Of a stretch of DNA of 64,000 nucleotides, positions 55,559-63,349 are shown piece by piece. This DNA comes from JBKDZP01 sp047971315 (lineage in GTDB: Bacteria > Bacillota_I > Bacilli_A > RF39 > UBA660), in NCBI GenBank assembly GCA_047971315.1, contig JBKDZP010000016.1, positions 10,747 through 74,746 on the forward strand, written 5' to 3'. Below the pieces are notes generated by a model. It searched no databases and had not been told where the DNA came from. It saw only the letters and a list, made by a program, of their open reading frames with translations. Position 1 is the stretch's first letter. The number at the start of each line of letters is the position of its first letter. The position numbers and the translations under genes are program-made.

Positions 55559-55935
55559 TATAAATTTTGTCTACGCTTTTCAATTAGTTTTACTTTTACA
55601 TTTCTACCATACAACACATCGCAAAGATTGTATAGCGTACATTCACTAGTAATTGAAATTTGAGATATTTCATTTGTTTTAATATTTTCTTTTAATGAAT
55701 AATTTAAATCGAATCCATCATTTTTTATATTAGTATATTTTTCTAATCTTTCCTGCATTTTTTTTAAATAGTCTATATCACTTTCTTGATACACAAGTGG
55801 AAAATTTAATTCTTTAGCACGCTCTAAGATTAATTTTTTATAGTACTCTATAATTTCACCATTTAATGATGTATATCCAGAATTTTTTGCAATTATTAAT
55901 GCATTTAATACTAATTCACTATAATCTATAATCAT
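55558..55935 (-). CDS. Hypothetical protein coupled to the hydrolase gene
   Basis: The 125-residue soluble protein shows no motif I recognise (one stretch: SLNGEIIEYYKKLILERAKELNFP). It is followed with a TAATG overlap by the hydrolase gene, so the two are translationally coupled. GAGGTG ribosome site. Confidence 0.6.
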   Translation of the reverse strand: MIIDYSELVLNALIIAKNSGYTSLNGEIIEYYKKLILERAKELNFPLVYQESDIDYLKKMQERLEKYTNIKNDGFDLNYSLKENIKTNEISQISITSECTLYNLCDVLYGRNVKVKLIEKRRQNL

Positions 55936-56074
55936 AATTCACCTCTTTAACTTGTAAACATTATAACACTTACTTTTTTTTTTTACAACTTAAATAATAT
56001 TTTAAATTCTAAGGTTTAATTACCTTTACGTAATAAGAAATTTTGAATAAGATACATTGAAAGGAGTTAATTTT

Positions 56075-57028
56075 ATGTTAGAAACTATTATTAATATCAT
56101 AATTGAAAGTCCATATATTATTTTTAGTTCATTGATTCTATTAATATTTTTTATTTTTTACTATTCAATAAATTTAGGAAAAAGAAAAATTTTTAAATTT
56201 AAGAAATATAATTCTCTTTTAAAACCATTGAATGTTGAAGAATTAAATAAAGAAATTAAACAGTTTGGTTTTGCTTATGATCCCTTTAATGATATTTTCT
56301 TCTCACTTATGAATCCATGGCAAAGGGAATTTGGTTATTGTAAGTCATACGATGAAGCAGCACCATTATTTGCTATGATTATTGATTGTGAACCAATTTA
56401 TTTTAAGTACAATAATAGAAATTGGCTAATTGAATTTTGGAAAGGTCAATATGGTATAACTACTGGTGGAGAAATTGGACTTTATGTTTCAAATCAAACA
56501 AATGATTTTATAAATTATAATGTAAGTGAAATATTTTATGATAGTGTACAGGATAATGAACTAATTTTGATGTCATATACTCTAAAAAAACAAAATAAAG
56601 TACTAATTAAACGTAAAGCAAAACACTGGTGGCTTACTGGTTTTAAACTTGGAGAATTTACAAATCCATCTAAACTTATAATGAATATTACTCTTACATT
56701 AAAGGATAATAAAATGCGTGATGCTGTTATTACTGGACTAAGAAATTCTGGATATAAAAATATTGGAATTTTTAATGATACATTATATTTAATTTTTAAG
56801 AAGCCCCATACTAAAAAACCTTTTACTAGAAATTTATTAATCTCATTTTTCATGTTAAATTATAATAGATTAAATTGTAGTTTTTATAAATTTGTTACTA
56901 GAAAGCAACAAACTTCACTAGACAAAATAAATTATATTAGAAGCAAATTCCCGTTATTATATGAAAAAATACTCAATTTTGAAAAAAATAAAAATTTATA
57001 TAGAGATTATGGACCAAAAAAAACATAA
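56075..57028 (+). CDS. DUF4474 membrane-anchored protein
   Basis: The 317-residue protein has one N-terminal helix (about 8-28) and a DUF4474 domain with PLNVEELNKEIKQFGFAYDPFNDIFFSLMNPWQREFGYCKSYDEAAPLF and WLIEFWKGQYGITTGGEIGLY. The family has no known activity. I chose the ATG at 56075 because AAAGGAG lies eight bases before it; the longer frame starts with TTG at 56057. It is followed by a metallophosphatase in the same direction. Confidence 0.83.
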   Translation: MLETIINIIIESPYIIFSSLILLIFFIFYYSINLGKRKIFKFKKYNSLLKPLNVEELNKEIKQFGFAYDPFNDIFFSLMNPWQREFGYCKSYDEAAPLFAMIIDCEPIYFKYNNRNWLIEFWKGQYGITTGGEIGLYVSNQTNDFINYNVSEIFYDSVQDNELILMSYTLKKQNKVLIKRKAKHWWLTGFKLGEFTNPSKLIMNITLTLKDNKMRDAVITGLRNSGYKNIGIFNDTLYLIFKKPHTKKPFTRNLLISFFMLNYNRLNCSFYKFVTRKQQTSLDKINYIRSKFPLLYEKILNFEKNKNLYRDYGPKKT

Positions 57029-57058
57029 AATAATTCTTTTTTAGAAAGAAGCATGTAA

Positions 57059-57949
57059 ATGAAATCAGGGAAAAAATTATCAAGTGTTTTTAATTCTTCT
57101 AAAGAAATTGAATTAAATGATATGTCAAAAATAATAATATTTAGTGATGTCCATCGCGGTGATAATACTTTGAGCGATAATTTTGCTAAAAACCAAGAAA
57201 TTTTCATTAAGGCACTTAAATATTATTTTGTAGAAAATTATACATACATTGAAATTGGTGATGGTGATGAGTTATGGGAAAATAAATATTTAAACACAAT
57301 TGTTACCAATCATCTAGATGTTTTTAAATTGCTGTCAAAGTTTTATGAAAAAGGAAAATTATTTATGTTATTTGGAAATCATGATATTATTAAAAGATAT
57401 ATATCTTTGAATAAAAAGAAGAAATTAATTAATAATCATGAAAGTAAATTTAATGCTTTATTTTTAGATATTGAAATTTATGAAGGTTTAATTTTAAATT
57501 ATAAAAATACAGGTAAAAAAATATTCCTAATTCACGGACATCAAGGTGATTTTTTAAATGACGATATTTGGATGATTGCAAGATTTTTAGTTAGATATTT
57601 TTGGCGTCCTCTTGAATTAATCGGAATTAAAAATCCAACTAGAGTTTGTAATAATAAAAAAAAGAAATTAAATGTTGAAAAAAATCTAATTTCTTGGATT
57701 AAAAAAAATAAAATCTTATTAATTGCAGGACATACTCATAAGGTAGCATTTCCTAAAAAAGGTGAAGATTTGTATTTTAATGATGGATGTTGTGTTTACC
57801 CCGATTATATTACTGGAATTGAAATTTGTAATGGTTCAATCTCCATGGTAAAATGGTGGATGAAAAGTAAAAATGACAAATCATTTATTTATAAAGATAT
57901 AGTAGAAGGTCCAATAAAAATCAAATATTATTTTGAATCATTATTATAA
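57059..57949 (+). CDS. Calcineurin-like metallophosphoesterase
   Basis: The 296-residue protein has all metal-binding blocks: FSDVHRGD, IGDGDELWE, LFGNHDI, HGHQGDF and AGHTHKVAF. These bind two metal ions and cleave phosphate esters; the substrate is unknown (related bacterial enzymes act on UDP-diacylglucosamine or nucleic acids). The start has a weak GAAAGAAG site. It follows the DUF4474 gene with a 30-base gap. Confidence 0.88.
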   Translation: MKSGKKLSSVFNSSKEIELNDMSKIIIFSDVHRGDNTLSDNFAKNQEIFIKALKYYFVENYTYIEIGDGDELWENKYLNTIVTNHLDVFKLLSKFYEKGKLFMLFGNHDIIKRYISLNKKKKLINNHESKFNALFLDIEIYEGLILNYKNTGKKIFLIHGHQGDFLNDDIWMIARFLVRYFWRPLELIGIKNPTRVCNNKKKKLNVEKNLISWIKKNKILLIAGHTHKVAFPKKGEDLYFNDGCCVYPDYITGIEICNGSISMVKWWMKSKNDKSFIYKDIVEGPIKIKYYFESLL

Positions 57950-57970
57950 TTGATACAATGTATCGATTAT

Positions 57971-57995
57971 AATATTTTTTGTAATTAAAAATATT
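57971..57995. terminator. Terminator-like hairpin between convergent genes
   Basis: The 9-bp stem AATATTTTT / AAAAATATT (seven-base loop) lies between the metallophosphatase and the 58024 gene. Confidence 0.5.
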
Positions 57996-58023
57996 TTACT
58001 TTTCCTATTTTATTGATTTAAAT

Positions 58024-58428
58024 TTATTTATTTTTACCTGTTAGATTTTCACAATCTGAATACTGTTCAACATGATCAGTCATTAATTCCAAGATATTTA
58101 TAGAATCATTATACAAGCTAGTTCTTTTATCTGTTAAGTCAGTTGATCTGTTATTAATTACATCATCCATCATTTTATAGTATGGTGAGCTACTATACGC
58201 ATTAATTATTCCATTTAACTTATCAAAATTTTCTTTTCCAACCAAATTAAATAAAGAATCTAAATTATTATTTACTCTTGCATTTATAATATCTTTTCTA
58301 AATTTTTTCCAAAAACCTTCAATAAACCTTCTTTGTTGTTCATAAGATGTTCCTCCTCGAACCTTTGAAGTGTTAGGATTATCAAATAAATATAATCCGT
58401 ATTTGTGCATTGCTTCAGTTATTTCCAT
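58024..58428 (-). CDS. Hypothetical protein, start uncertain or frameshifted
   Basis: This is a 134-residue protein from the first ATG, with no recognised family (GGTSYEQQRRFIEGFWKKFRKDI, then an acidic Cys-containing end). That ATG has no good ribosome site. The coding frame continues upstream (NYVDFYEVLNQEIA) with no in-frame start, while a strong AGGAGGTG at about 58482 faces an ATG in another frame that gives only MLIFMKF and a stop. Either one base was lost near 58460, or translation starts at an unusual codon. Confidence 0.55.
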   Translation of the reverse strand: MEITEAMHKYGLYLFDNPNTSKVRGGTSYEQQRRFIEGFWKKFRKDIINARVNNNLDSLFNLVGKENFDKLNGIINAYSSSPYYKMMDDVINNRSTDLTDKRTSLYNDSINILELMTDHVEQYSDCENLTGKNK

Positions 58429-58571
58429 AGCAATTTCTTGATTTAAAACTTCATAAAAATCAACATAATTTCTTTTTTCACCTCCTATCTTTTTTTAATA
58501 CTATATTTTTATTTTATAGCTATGTAAGTGCCTAAAAAAGAACCTATGTTTATCATAAGTTCTAAATATTA

Positions 58572-58600
58572 TTTATATATTTATATATTTATATATTTAT
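58572..58600. repeat. AT-rich tandem repeat
   Basis: The 8-base unit TTTATATA is repeated 3.6 times. Confidence 0.8.
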
Positions 58601-58652
58601 TTGAATATGTTTACGCAAACTACACTTTTTCCCAAAATAAACATTTTTAAGA

Positions 58653-58681
58653 TTCATATGTTGTGTGTGCGAACATATGAA
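58653..58681. repeat. Perfect inverted repeat
   Basis: TTCATATGTT and AACATATGAA are separated by nine bases (GTGTGTGCG). No T tract follows directly, so it may be an operator or binding site and not a terminator. Confidence 0.6.
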
Positions 58682-58932
58682 CCCTGTACCACCTATTTTT
58701 AAAATTTTTGATATTTTTTCAAAAAATATTATTTTTTTACCTTTTTTTTAATATTTAATATTTTTCGAAATTAGTATAAAACTCTTATATTATAATGACT
58801 CATTGCTATTATTTTCGACATAGTAACATCACAGTCTCCACATGGCTCGACAGTACACCCTGTACGTCATACTCCACGGCTTGTGAACACTAACATGATA
58901 ACGAACTATTCAACGATTGATCTATCTTATGG

Positions 58933-59694
58933 TTAAAAAGTTTCATTATAAACTTCCATGAATTCATCTGCAAATTTAGATACAAATTCTCGGTCAAGTG
59001 CTGTAGCTAACGTCTCCTCATTATTATTAGCATTCTTACTCCAGTTATAAGAGCCATGCATGACATAATCTAAATCAACAATACAGAACTTATGGTGCAT
59101 ACGATTCCTACCATCTTTCCCCCATGTATTGACAACCTTTACATCTATGGCTTCTCTTCTAAGTTTTTGAACAGTGCTATTATTAGTAGGTTCATTTGAT
59201 ACTAAAACTCTAATACTAACACCTTTATTTTTCTTTGCAATAAGCTCATTATAAATGGCATCATTAGAAAACCATGCCACAGCAGCCCAAATCATATATT
59301 TTGCATCTCGTATACCTTGAATTACTGTATCCTGAAGCTCATCAAATACTGCATCATGTTCTACAACCTCTGGTGGCGTATCAATAACCAATGGACGAAT
59401 ATCAACTTTTTTTAATGCATATTCCGCAGACTCTTCATAAACATATGAAACAATCTTATCAATATCCGATTTTAACTCATGTGCTTCATTCAAAAGAGGT
59501 ACCGGGCATCTAACTTCAACAATCTCCCAACGCTGGTCAGAAACTCCAGCTCCAACAAACCCCCACTGAGGCAAAAAATTAACTGAAGATCTGGATAAAA
59601 GCCTAATCAAATTTTCTCTTTTTTCTATTTTTTTAAACTCCACATCGTATTTTAGCACATCTACTGCAGTTTTCAAAAATGCGTTTTTATTCAT
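58933..59694 (-). CDS. PLD-family nuclease or phosphodiesterase
   Basis: The 253-residue protein has a single HKD motif MHHKFCIVD followed by GSYNWSKNANNNEETL, as in Nuc/BfiL-like nucleases that dimerise to build one active site. The N-terminal 120 residues are unassigned (LLSRSSVNFLPQWGFVGAGVSDQRWEIVEVRCPVPLL). Base composition is less AT-rich than in the core genes. GAGGTGTTACA precedes the ATG. It is the first gene of the accessory region; a defence or phage role is possible but unproven. Confidence 0.83.
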   Translation of the reverse strand: MNKNAFLKTAVDVLKYDVEFKKIEKRENLIRLLSRSSVNFLPQWGFVGAGVSDQRWEIVEVRCPVPLLNEAHELKSDIDKIVSYVYEESAEYALKKVDIRPLVIDTPPEVVEHDAVFDELQDTVIQGIRDAKYMIWAAVAWFSNDAIYNELIAKKNKGVSIRVLVSNEPTNNSTVQKLRREAIDVKVVNTWGKDGRNRMHHKFCIVDLDYVMHGSYNWSKNANNNEETLATALDREFVSKFADEFMEVYNETF

Positions 59695-59770
59695 TGTAAC
59701 ACCTCTTTTTCACTTTTGTAGTATGTATTATATTGACTTATTCAACAATACACTATTTTTAATCATCAAG

Positions 59771-60147
59771 TTACATTTTTCGTTCTATTTTAGAAATCAA
59801 TGCCACATCCGCTGGAAGCCACTGCACGCTGTTAAGTTCATCTTTGCTTAACCATTTAGAGTCCTCTGCCTCTTTAAGAACAATATTTTGGCCCAAAAAC
59901 AATCCATTGATAGATGAAAAGAAGGGTAGTCATACTCAATGGTATCAATCAACTCTCCGACTTCTATTTCTGTTTCTAATTCTTCTTTTATTTCTCTGAC
60001 TAGAGCATGTTGTGGCGTTTCATCAGCTTCTATTTTTCCACCCGGAAACTCCCACTGGCTTTTAAATTCACCATAACCTCTGGCTGTGGCAAATATTTTA
60101 TCTTCGCGACGGATAACCGCCGCTACAACTCTAATTGTTTTCATCAT
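59771..60147 (-). pseudogene. Frameshifted NUDIX (MutT-like) hydrolase
   Basis: The first 80 residues are a clear MutT-type hydrolase with the Nudix box GGKIEADETPQHALVREIKEELE. After FWAKI the frame goes to RQRTLNG and stops at 59848. The rest of the family sequence is present in another frame (IVLKEAEDSKWLSKDELNSVQWLPADVALISKIER, stop at 59771). A deletion near 59885-59895 removed a few codons and shifted the frame. It would clean 8-oxo-dGTP or similar if intact. Confidence 0.8.
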
Positions 60148-60154
60148 CGCCTCA

Positions 60155-60388
60155 TTAAATAAACTCTAACAGCTTATTTTCTGTGTGGTCATTATCCACA
60201 TCCATGACGATGACGTCGGATGAAATAAAATTGTCTTTGCTTCTATAGTTATCTTTATAGGAAGCGCAGACATGGTCTTTTTTGACTGCCTCCTGCAACA
60301 CCTGTGGACTATCGACTTCTACGTTATATGGATAATCGCAGTTCGCAGCATTTCCAGTGCAGCTCGCTGTGTAAATAACAAACTTCAT
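60155..60388 (-). pseudogene. Truncated N-terminal fragment of a mobile-element primase
   Basis: These 77 residues (FVIYTASCTGNAANCDYPYNVEVDSPQVLQEAVKKDHVCASYKDNYRSKDNFISSDVIVMDVDNDH) match, from memory of the family, the start of primase/helicase proteins of ICEs and prophages. The catalytic remainder is missing: the frame ends at ENKLLEFI and the NUDIX gene follows. GGAGGATTG is the ribosome site. It indicates deletion of element backbone. Confidence 0.65.
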
Positions 60389-60838
60389 TTAACAATCCTC
60401 CTGCATTCCCTCTGGACCTGTATCCAGAGCTATATTGGTTTCTCTACACGCACTGTCGAAATATCTGATTTTCTTACGATGCTTCTTTGCCTTAGCAATC
60501 TCCATGCGCATGCCCTTAGAGGCTTCATCACCGAACACCCAGAGCTCGTCGCACTTACCGAGGAAAACCATATCCATAAACATTGCTAGTTCACGTTCAC
60601 TGTCCTCGCGCATATACAAAGGAAGTCACAAATGCGGCGCTAGCGGTATCGCACCCTGGTCCACTGCAAATCTGCTATAACGCTTTGCAGCTTCTGTGTT
60701 GGTAACCGTATCGCCGGAATACTTCGAGCAGATATATACCAGCGGCAGATACTTCTTTTCCGCCTTCGTTACGTTTGCGATTGCTGTTGCTGCAGTTGGA
60801 TCTAAATATCCTTCTTGATTGAGTCCATATACACTCAT
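60389..60838 (-). pseudogene. DUF4406-like gene with an in-frame stop
   Basis: Two pieces in the same frame, separated by a TGA at 60623-60625, make one protein of about 149 residues. The first has LVYICSKYSGDTVTNTEAAKRYSRFAVDQGAIPLAPHL. The second has LPLYMREDSERELAMFMDMVFLGKCDELWVFGDEASKGMRMEIAKAKK. Together they look like a nucleoside deoxyribosyltransferase-like DUF4406 protein, common in phages and ICEs. The TGA sits where the family has Leu, so a single TTA-to-TGA change fits. The start at 60838 has AAAGGAG upstream. Confidence 0.78.
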
Positions 60839-60884
60839 CGCCCTCACACTCCTTTCGTTATAAAATAGAAGATTTTTCTTCTTC

Positions 60885-60919
60885 AACTTCCTAAGGGGAT
60901 TTGTGAGAGCGAATTCCGG
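60885..60919. repeat. Left imperfect inverted repeat of the DUF1413 cassette
   Basis: AACTTCCTAAGGG (60885-60897), 14 unlike bases, then AATTCCGG (60912-60919). The reverse complement of both blocks, with the same 14-base gap, lies at 61851-61885. Confidence 0.7.
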
Positions 60920-60955
60920 CTTTTCAAAAATTTATTTATTTTTCTGTTTAAAGTA

Positions 60956-60984
60956 TTGACATTGACTGCTGACAATGTTATTAT
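60956..60984 (+). promoter_or_regulatory. Promoter of the DUF1413 cassette
   Basis: TTGACA (60956-60961), 17 bases, TATTAT (60979-60984). It is enclosed by the inverted repeat below. Confidence 0.75.
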
Positions 60985-61009
60985 AGTTGCAATGACAGCA
61001 GTCAATGTC
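60958..61009. promoter_or_regulatory. Perfect 14-bp inverted repeat operator
   Basis: GACATTGACTGCTG (60958-60971) and CAGCAGTCAATGTC (60996-61009) flank and overlap the promoter. Such symmetry fits an autorepressor, likely the ribbon-helix-helix-like protein encoded next. Confidence 0.75.
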
Positions 61010-61033
61010 AATTTTAAAAGGAGGATTTATATT

Positions 61034-61393
61034 ATGGCAACTTTCAGATTCGATTTGAACCAAGAATACAGCGAGCGTTTAGAGGCTGACGCCGCTGCAA
61101 AACTCATGAACATCCAGGAATATATTCGTTATAAGCTTTTTGGAGAGGTAACAATTTTTTCTGTAGATGAAGTAGTTAACAGAATTCAAGCTGGAGACTT
61201 CGAAAACAAAGAATTTACCGTACCAGATGTTTATACAGATGAAGAATGGTCTCAAATTGACAGAGGTAACGCAGGCGTTCTGGGTAAAAACTTCTACAAT
61301 CACATTACAGATCATCCTGAATTAGGTATTCGTTTTGTTCCAGACCGCACTATTAAACGTCGTGCAGTTTATACTTATAAGAAGGAGGAGTAA
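61034..61393 (+). CDS. DUF1413-type small protein, candidate DNA-binding antitoxin or repressor
   Basis: The 119-residue protein has an N-terminal MATFRFDLNQEYSERLEADAAAKLMNIQEYIRYKLFG that looks like a ribbon-helix-helix DNA-binding fold. A C-terminal DUF1413-like domain follows (IDRGNAGVLGKNFYNHITDHPELGIRFVPDRTIKRRAVYTYKK). I chose the ATG at 61034 because AAAGGAGGA precedes it. It lies directly downstream of a promoter with a perfect inverted-repeat operator, which suggests autoregulation. The partner gene begins five bases after the stop. Confidence 0.72.
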   Translation: MATFRFDLNQEYSERLEADAAAKLMNIQEYIRYKLFGEVTIFSVDEVVNRIQAGDFENKEFTVPDVYTDEEWSQIDRGNAGVLGKNFYNHITDHPELGIRFVPDRTIKRRAVYTYKKEE

Positions 61394-61397
61394 TCGC

Positions 61398-61772
61398 ATG
61401 TTGTACTCTATTGATTCAGGCAAATATGTCACCCAGGTGCCACATAAAAAGGATTTTGATAAGTGGATGAAAAATTTATCTGCTGCGGATTATCAGTCAA
61501 TCGCGGATAATTTAAACGAAAAAATTGATGAATCTGATATTAATACAGCAGGATGGCTTCCGGGACACGATTGGACTGGAACTGTATATGAACCTATATA
61601 TGATGCTTGCGGTAAGAATCAGGTCTTATCAGGCATGTTCTTCGGTCTCCTCGTATTTGATCTATTAATGAGAAGAGACGGCAAAACATGGGGCTTTGGA
61701 AGATTTGAAAAAGATGGAAAACAAATAGCGAGCATGACTTACTTCGTTTTGGATAACCCACCAGCAAGATAA
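61398..61772 (+). CDS. Hypothetical protein paired with the DUF1413 protein
   Basis: The 124-residue soluble protein has no recognised catalytic motif (MLYSIDSGKYVTQVPHKKDF ... PGHDWTGTVYEPIYDACGKN ... WGFGRFEKDGKQ). I chose the ATG at 61398 with GAAGGAGGAG upstream. The pairing with a small DNA-binding protein and the shared promoter resemble a toxin-antitoxin or regulator-effector pair, but no activity can be read from the sequence. Confidence 0.65.
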   Translation: MLYSIDSGKYVTQVPHKKDFDKWMKNLSAADYQSIADNLNEKIDESDINTAGWLPGHDWTGTVYEPIYDACGKNQVLSGMFFGLLVFDLLMRRDGKTWGFGRFEKDGKQIASMTYFVLDNPPAR

Positions 61773-61802
61773 ACAATAAAATAAAGAACGCTTCTATATT
61801 AG

Positions 61803-61837
61803 GAAGATATTGTCTAACAGCAGTATCTTCTTTTTTT
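61803..61837 (+). terminator. Terminator of the DUF1413 cassette
   Basis: GAAGATA (61803-61809) pairs with TATCTTC (61824-61830), followed by seven T's. Confidence 0.85.
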
Positions 61838-61850
61838 ATTTTCATTTATC

Positions 61851-61885
61851 CCGGAATTTGACCACCCGCTTTCCCTTAGGAAGTT
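61851..61885. repeat. Right imperfect inverted repeat of the DUF1413 cassette
   Basis: CCGGAATT (61851-61858), 14 bases, then CCCTTAGGAAGTT (61873-61885), the mirror of the left copy. The outer ends are 1001 bases apart. Confidence 0.7.
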
Positions 61886-61976
61886 AGAAGGACAAAAAAT
61901 GGTTCTCCAGAAAAAATTCAAAAAATTTTCTCTGTGGATTTAGGTCAAGTTTTTAGACACAAAATTCTGTCGAAAC

Positions 61977-62136
61977 AATATTTAATTTATTCCAATTCCT
62001 CCATAAAATCATGAACCCAAGAATATTTTTTTAGCTTTGCTATGCTTCGCAAAAACTTATTGTTTTTGCTTGCCAACAAGCATTTAAAAATATTCTTGCC
62101 TAATTTGATGGATTTTCTCGGCATAAATTAAATATT
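61977..62136. repeat. Nested three-level inverted repeat next to the IS left end
   Basis: Outer arms: AATATTTAATTTAT (61977-61990) and its perfect complement (62123-62136). Middle arms: AAGAATATTTTT (62019-62030) with complement (62086-62097). Inner arms: GCAAAAAC (62049-62056) with GTTTTTGC (62062-62069). Together they could fold into one long branched hairpin of about 160 nt in the 3' end of the orfB transcript. The outer arm touches the orfB stop codon. Confidence 0.75.
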
Positions 62137-63058
62137 ATGCCATTGATAAACTTGCAACATAGTTATTATATTTTTCATTTGGTGTTATATAATTCAGAGT
62201 ACCATGTATTCTTTTATTATTGTACCAACTTTCAATAAATTCAAATATTGCTAATCTTGCTTCTTCAAATGTATCATAATTATTTAAATTTACTTCTTCT
62301 TTTTTTAATATGGCATTGAAGCTTTCCATACTTGCATTATCATAAGAGCATCCTTTTTTACTATATGAATGTTTATTTGAATTTGAAATAAGTAGATTTT
62401 CAAAATCATTTGAAGTATATTGACTACCACGATCTGAATGAAATATACCATCTTCATTTAAATTTCTATTTGACAATGCTTTGTTAAACGCTTGAATTAC
62501 CAAGTCATCTGTCATATTAATACCATATTTCCAACCAATAACTTTTAAATCAAATAAATCCATAACTATTGCTAAATAAGTCCATCCTTTTTCTTTTGTA
62601 TAAATATAAGTTATATCACCAACCCACTTAGTACTGGGTTTGCTTGCCAAAAAGTTCTGTTCTAATAAATTAATATATTCTTTGCAATCACTAGATTTTT
62701 TTGAACCTATGTGATTGTATTTTTTTATTGTAATACTTCTCAATCCTAATAATATCATTCTTCTTGCAACTCTCTTTTTACTTGTAATAATTCCTTTTTT
62801 GTTTAATTCGATAGTAATTTTTGGAGATCCATAACGTCCTTTTGATTCTTCATATGTTTTTTTTATTTCTTCATCCAAAATAACATTAGATGCTTCATAC
62901 TGATTAATTTGATTATTATTATGATAATAATATACTGAATGATGTATATTTAATAATTTACATAATAATCTGATATCATAAGTATGTTTATTATCGTTAA
63001 TAAATTTTATTTTATCTTTTGTTCCTTCGAGAATATGGCGACTGCTTTTTTTAATATT
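62135..63058 (-). CDS. IS3-family transposase OrfB (DDE integrase)
   Basis: The rve-fold transposase has the DDE triad in WVGDITYIYT, FHSDRGSQY and ASMESFNAILKKEE, after an HTH_21-type region (SKGRYGSPKITIELNKKG). The open frame runs up to 63058 with no good start; a run of seven A's (63052-63046 on the minus strand, followed by GC) is a typical -1 frameshift site joining OrfA to OrfB. The DDE core looks intact. Confidence 0.88.
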   Translation of the reverse strand, partial: NIKKSSRHILEGTKDKIKFINDNKHTYDIRLLCKLLNIHHSVYYYHNNNQINQYEASNVILDEEIKKTYEESKGRYGSPKITIELNKKGIITSKKRVARRMILLGLRSITIKKYNHIGSKKSSDCKEYINLLEQNFLASKPSTKWVGDITYIYTKEKGWTYLAIVMDLFDLKVIGWKYGINMTDDLVIQAFNKALSNRNLNEDGIFHSDRGSQYTSNDFENLLISNSNKHSYSKKGCSYDNASMESFNAILKKEEVNLNNYDTFEEARLAIFEFIESWYNNKRIHGTLNYITPNEKYNNYVASLSMA

Positions 63059-63065
63059 TCATTTT

Positions 63066-63284
63066 CTAATTGAACTTGTTGTAATTCCTTTTTAATTTCA
63101 ATATTTCATCATTATTTGTATGTTCACCAGTTGATGTAGTGATTGTTCCATATTTAGTTATCCAATTTCTTATATTTGAATGTCCTACGCCATATTCTTT
63201 TTCTAATTCAGCTATTTTTTTACCTGTTTCATATAATTGTACTATTGTTTTTTTAAATTCTTCATCATAACCTTTATAAGTCAT
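63066..63284 (-). pseudogene. IS3-family OrfA with a one-base deletion
   Basis: The HTH protein begins MTYKGYDEEFKKTIVQLYETGKKIAELEKEYG (start at 63284 with GGAAG upstream). After LKLK the frame leaves the family sequence and stops at 63066. The expected continuation ELQQVQLENEILKKAVA exists in the next frame, so one A is missing in the run at 63099-63103. OrfB then needs yet another frame change. The IS may therefore be inactive. Confidence 0.8.
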
Positions 63285-63349
63285 AAACACTTCTTCCTTT
63301 CAATGTGATACATATTATATCACTTCGTCAGATTTTTGTGTCTATATAT

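Larger units (their letters stand above)
58429..58932. other. Noncoding stretch at the border of the accessory region
   Basis: About 500 bases hold no convincing gene. They include the upstream region of the 58024 gene, a short tandem repeat, one perfect inverted repeat (58653-58681), a low-complexity AT stretch and, from about 58800, a block of higher GC with a small CTGTAC-type repeat (GTACACCCTGTAC). I could not identify the GC-richer block. Confidence 0.5.
61954..63344 (-). mobile_element. IS3-family insertion sequence
   Basis: The element is about 1391 bases, bounded by imperfect inverted repeats: TAGACACAAAATTCTGTCGA at the left and, in reverse complement, TAGACACAAAAATCTGACGA at the right (mismatches at two places). 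It encodes orfA and orfB on the minus strand. I see no clear target-site duplication. It lies at the broken end of a ParR-like gene. Confidence 0.88.

Noticed and set aside
58572..58600. AT-rich repeat as a possible CRISPR or origin iteron array
   Set aside because: The unit is only 8 bases with no spacers, and no cas or rep gene is near. It is low-complexity sequence.
58800..58930. The GC-richer block as a tRNA gene or group II intron end
   Set aside because: No cloverleaf with a TTCRANNC arm and no domain V hairpin could be built from it.
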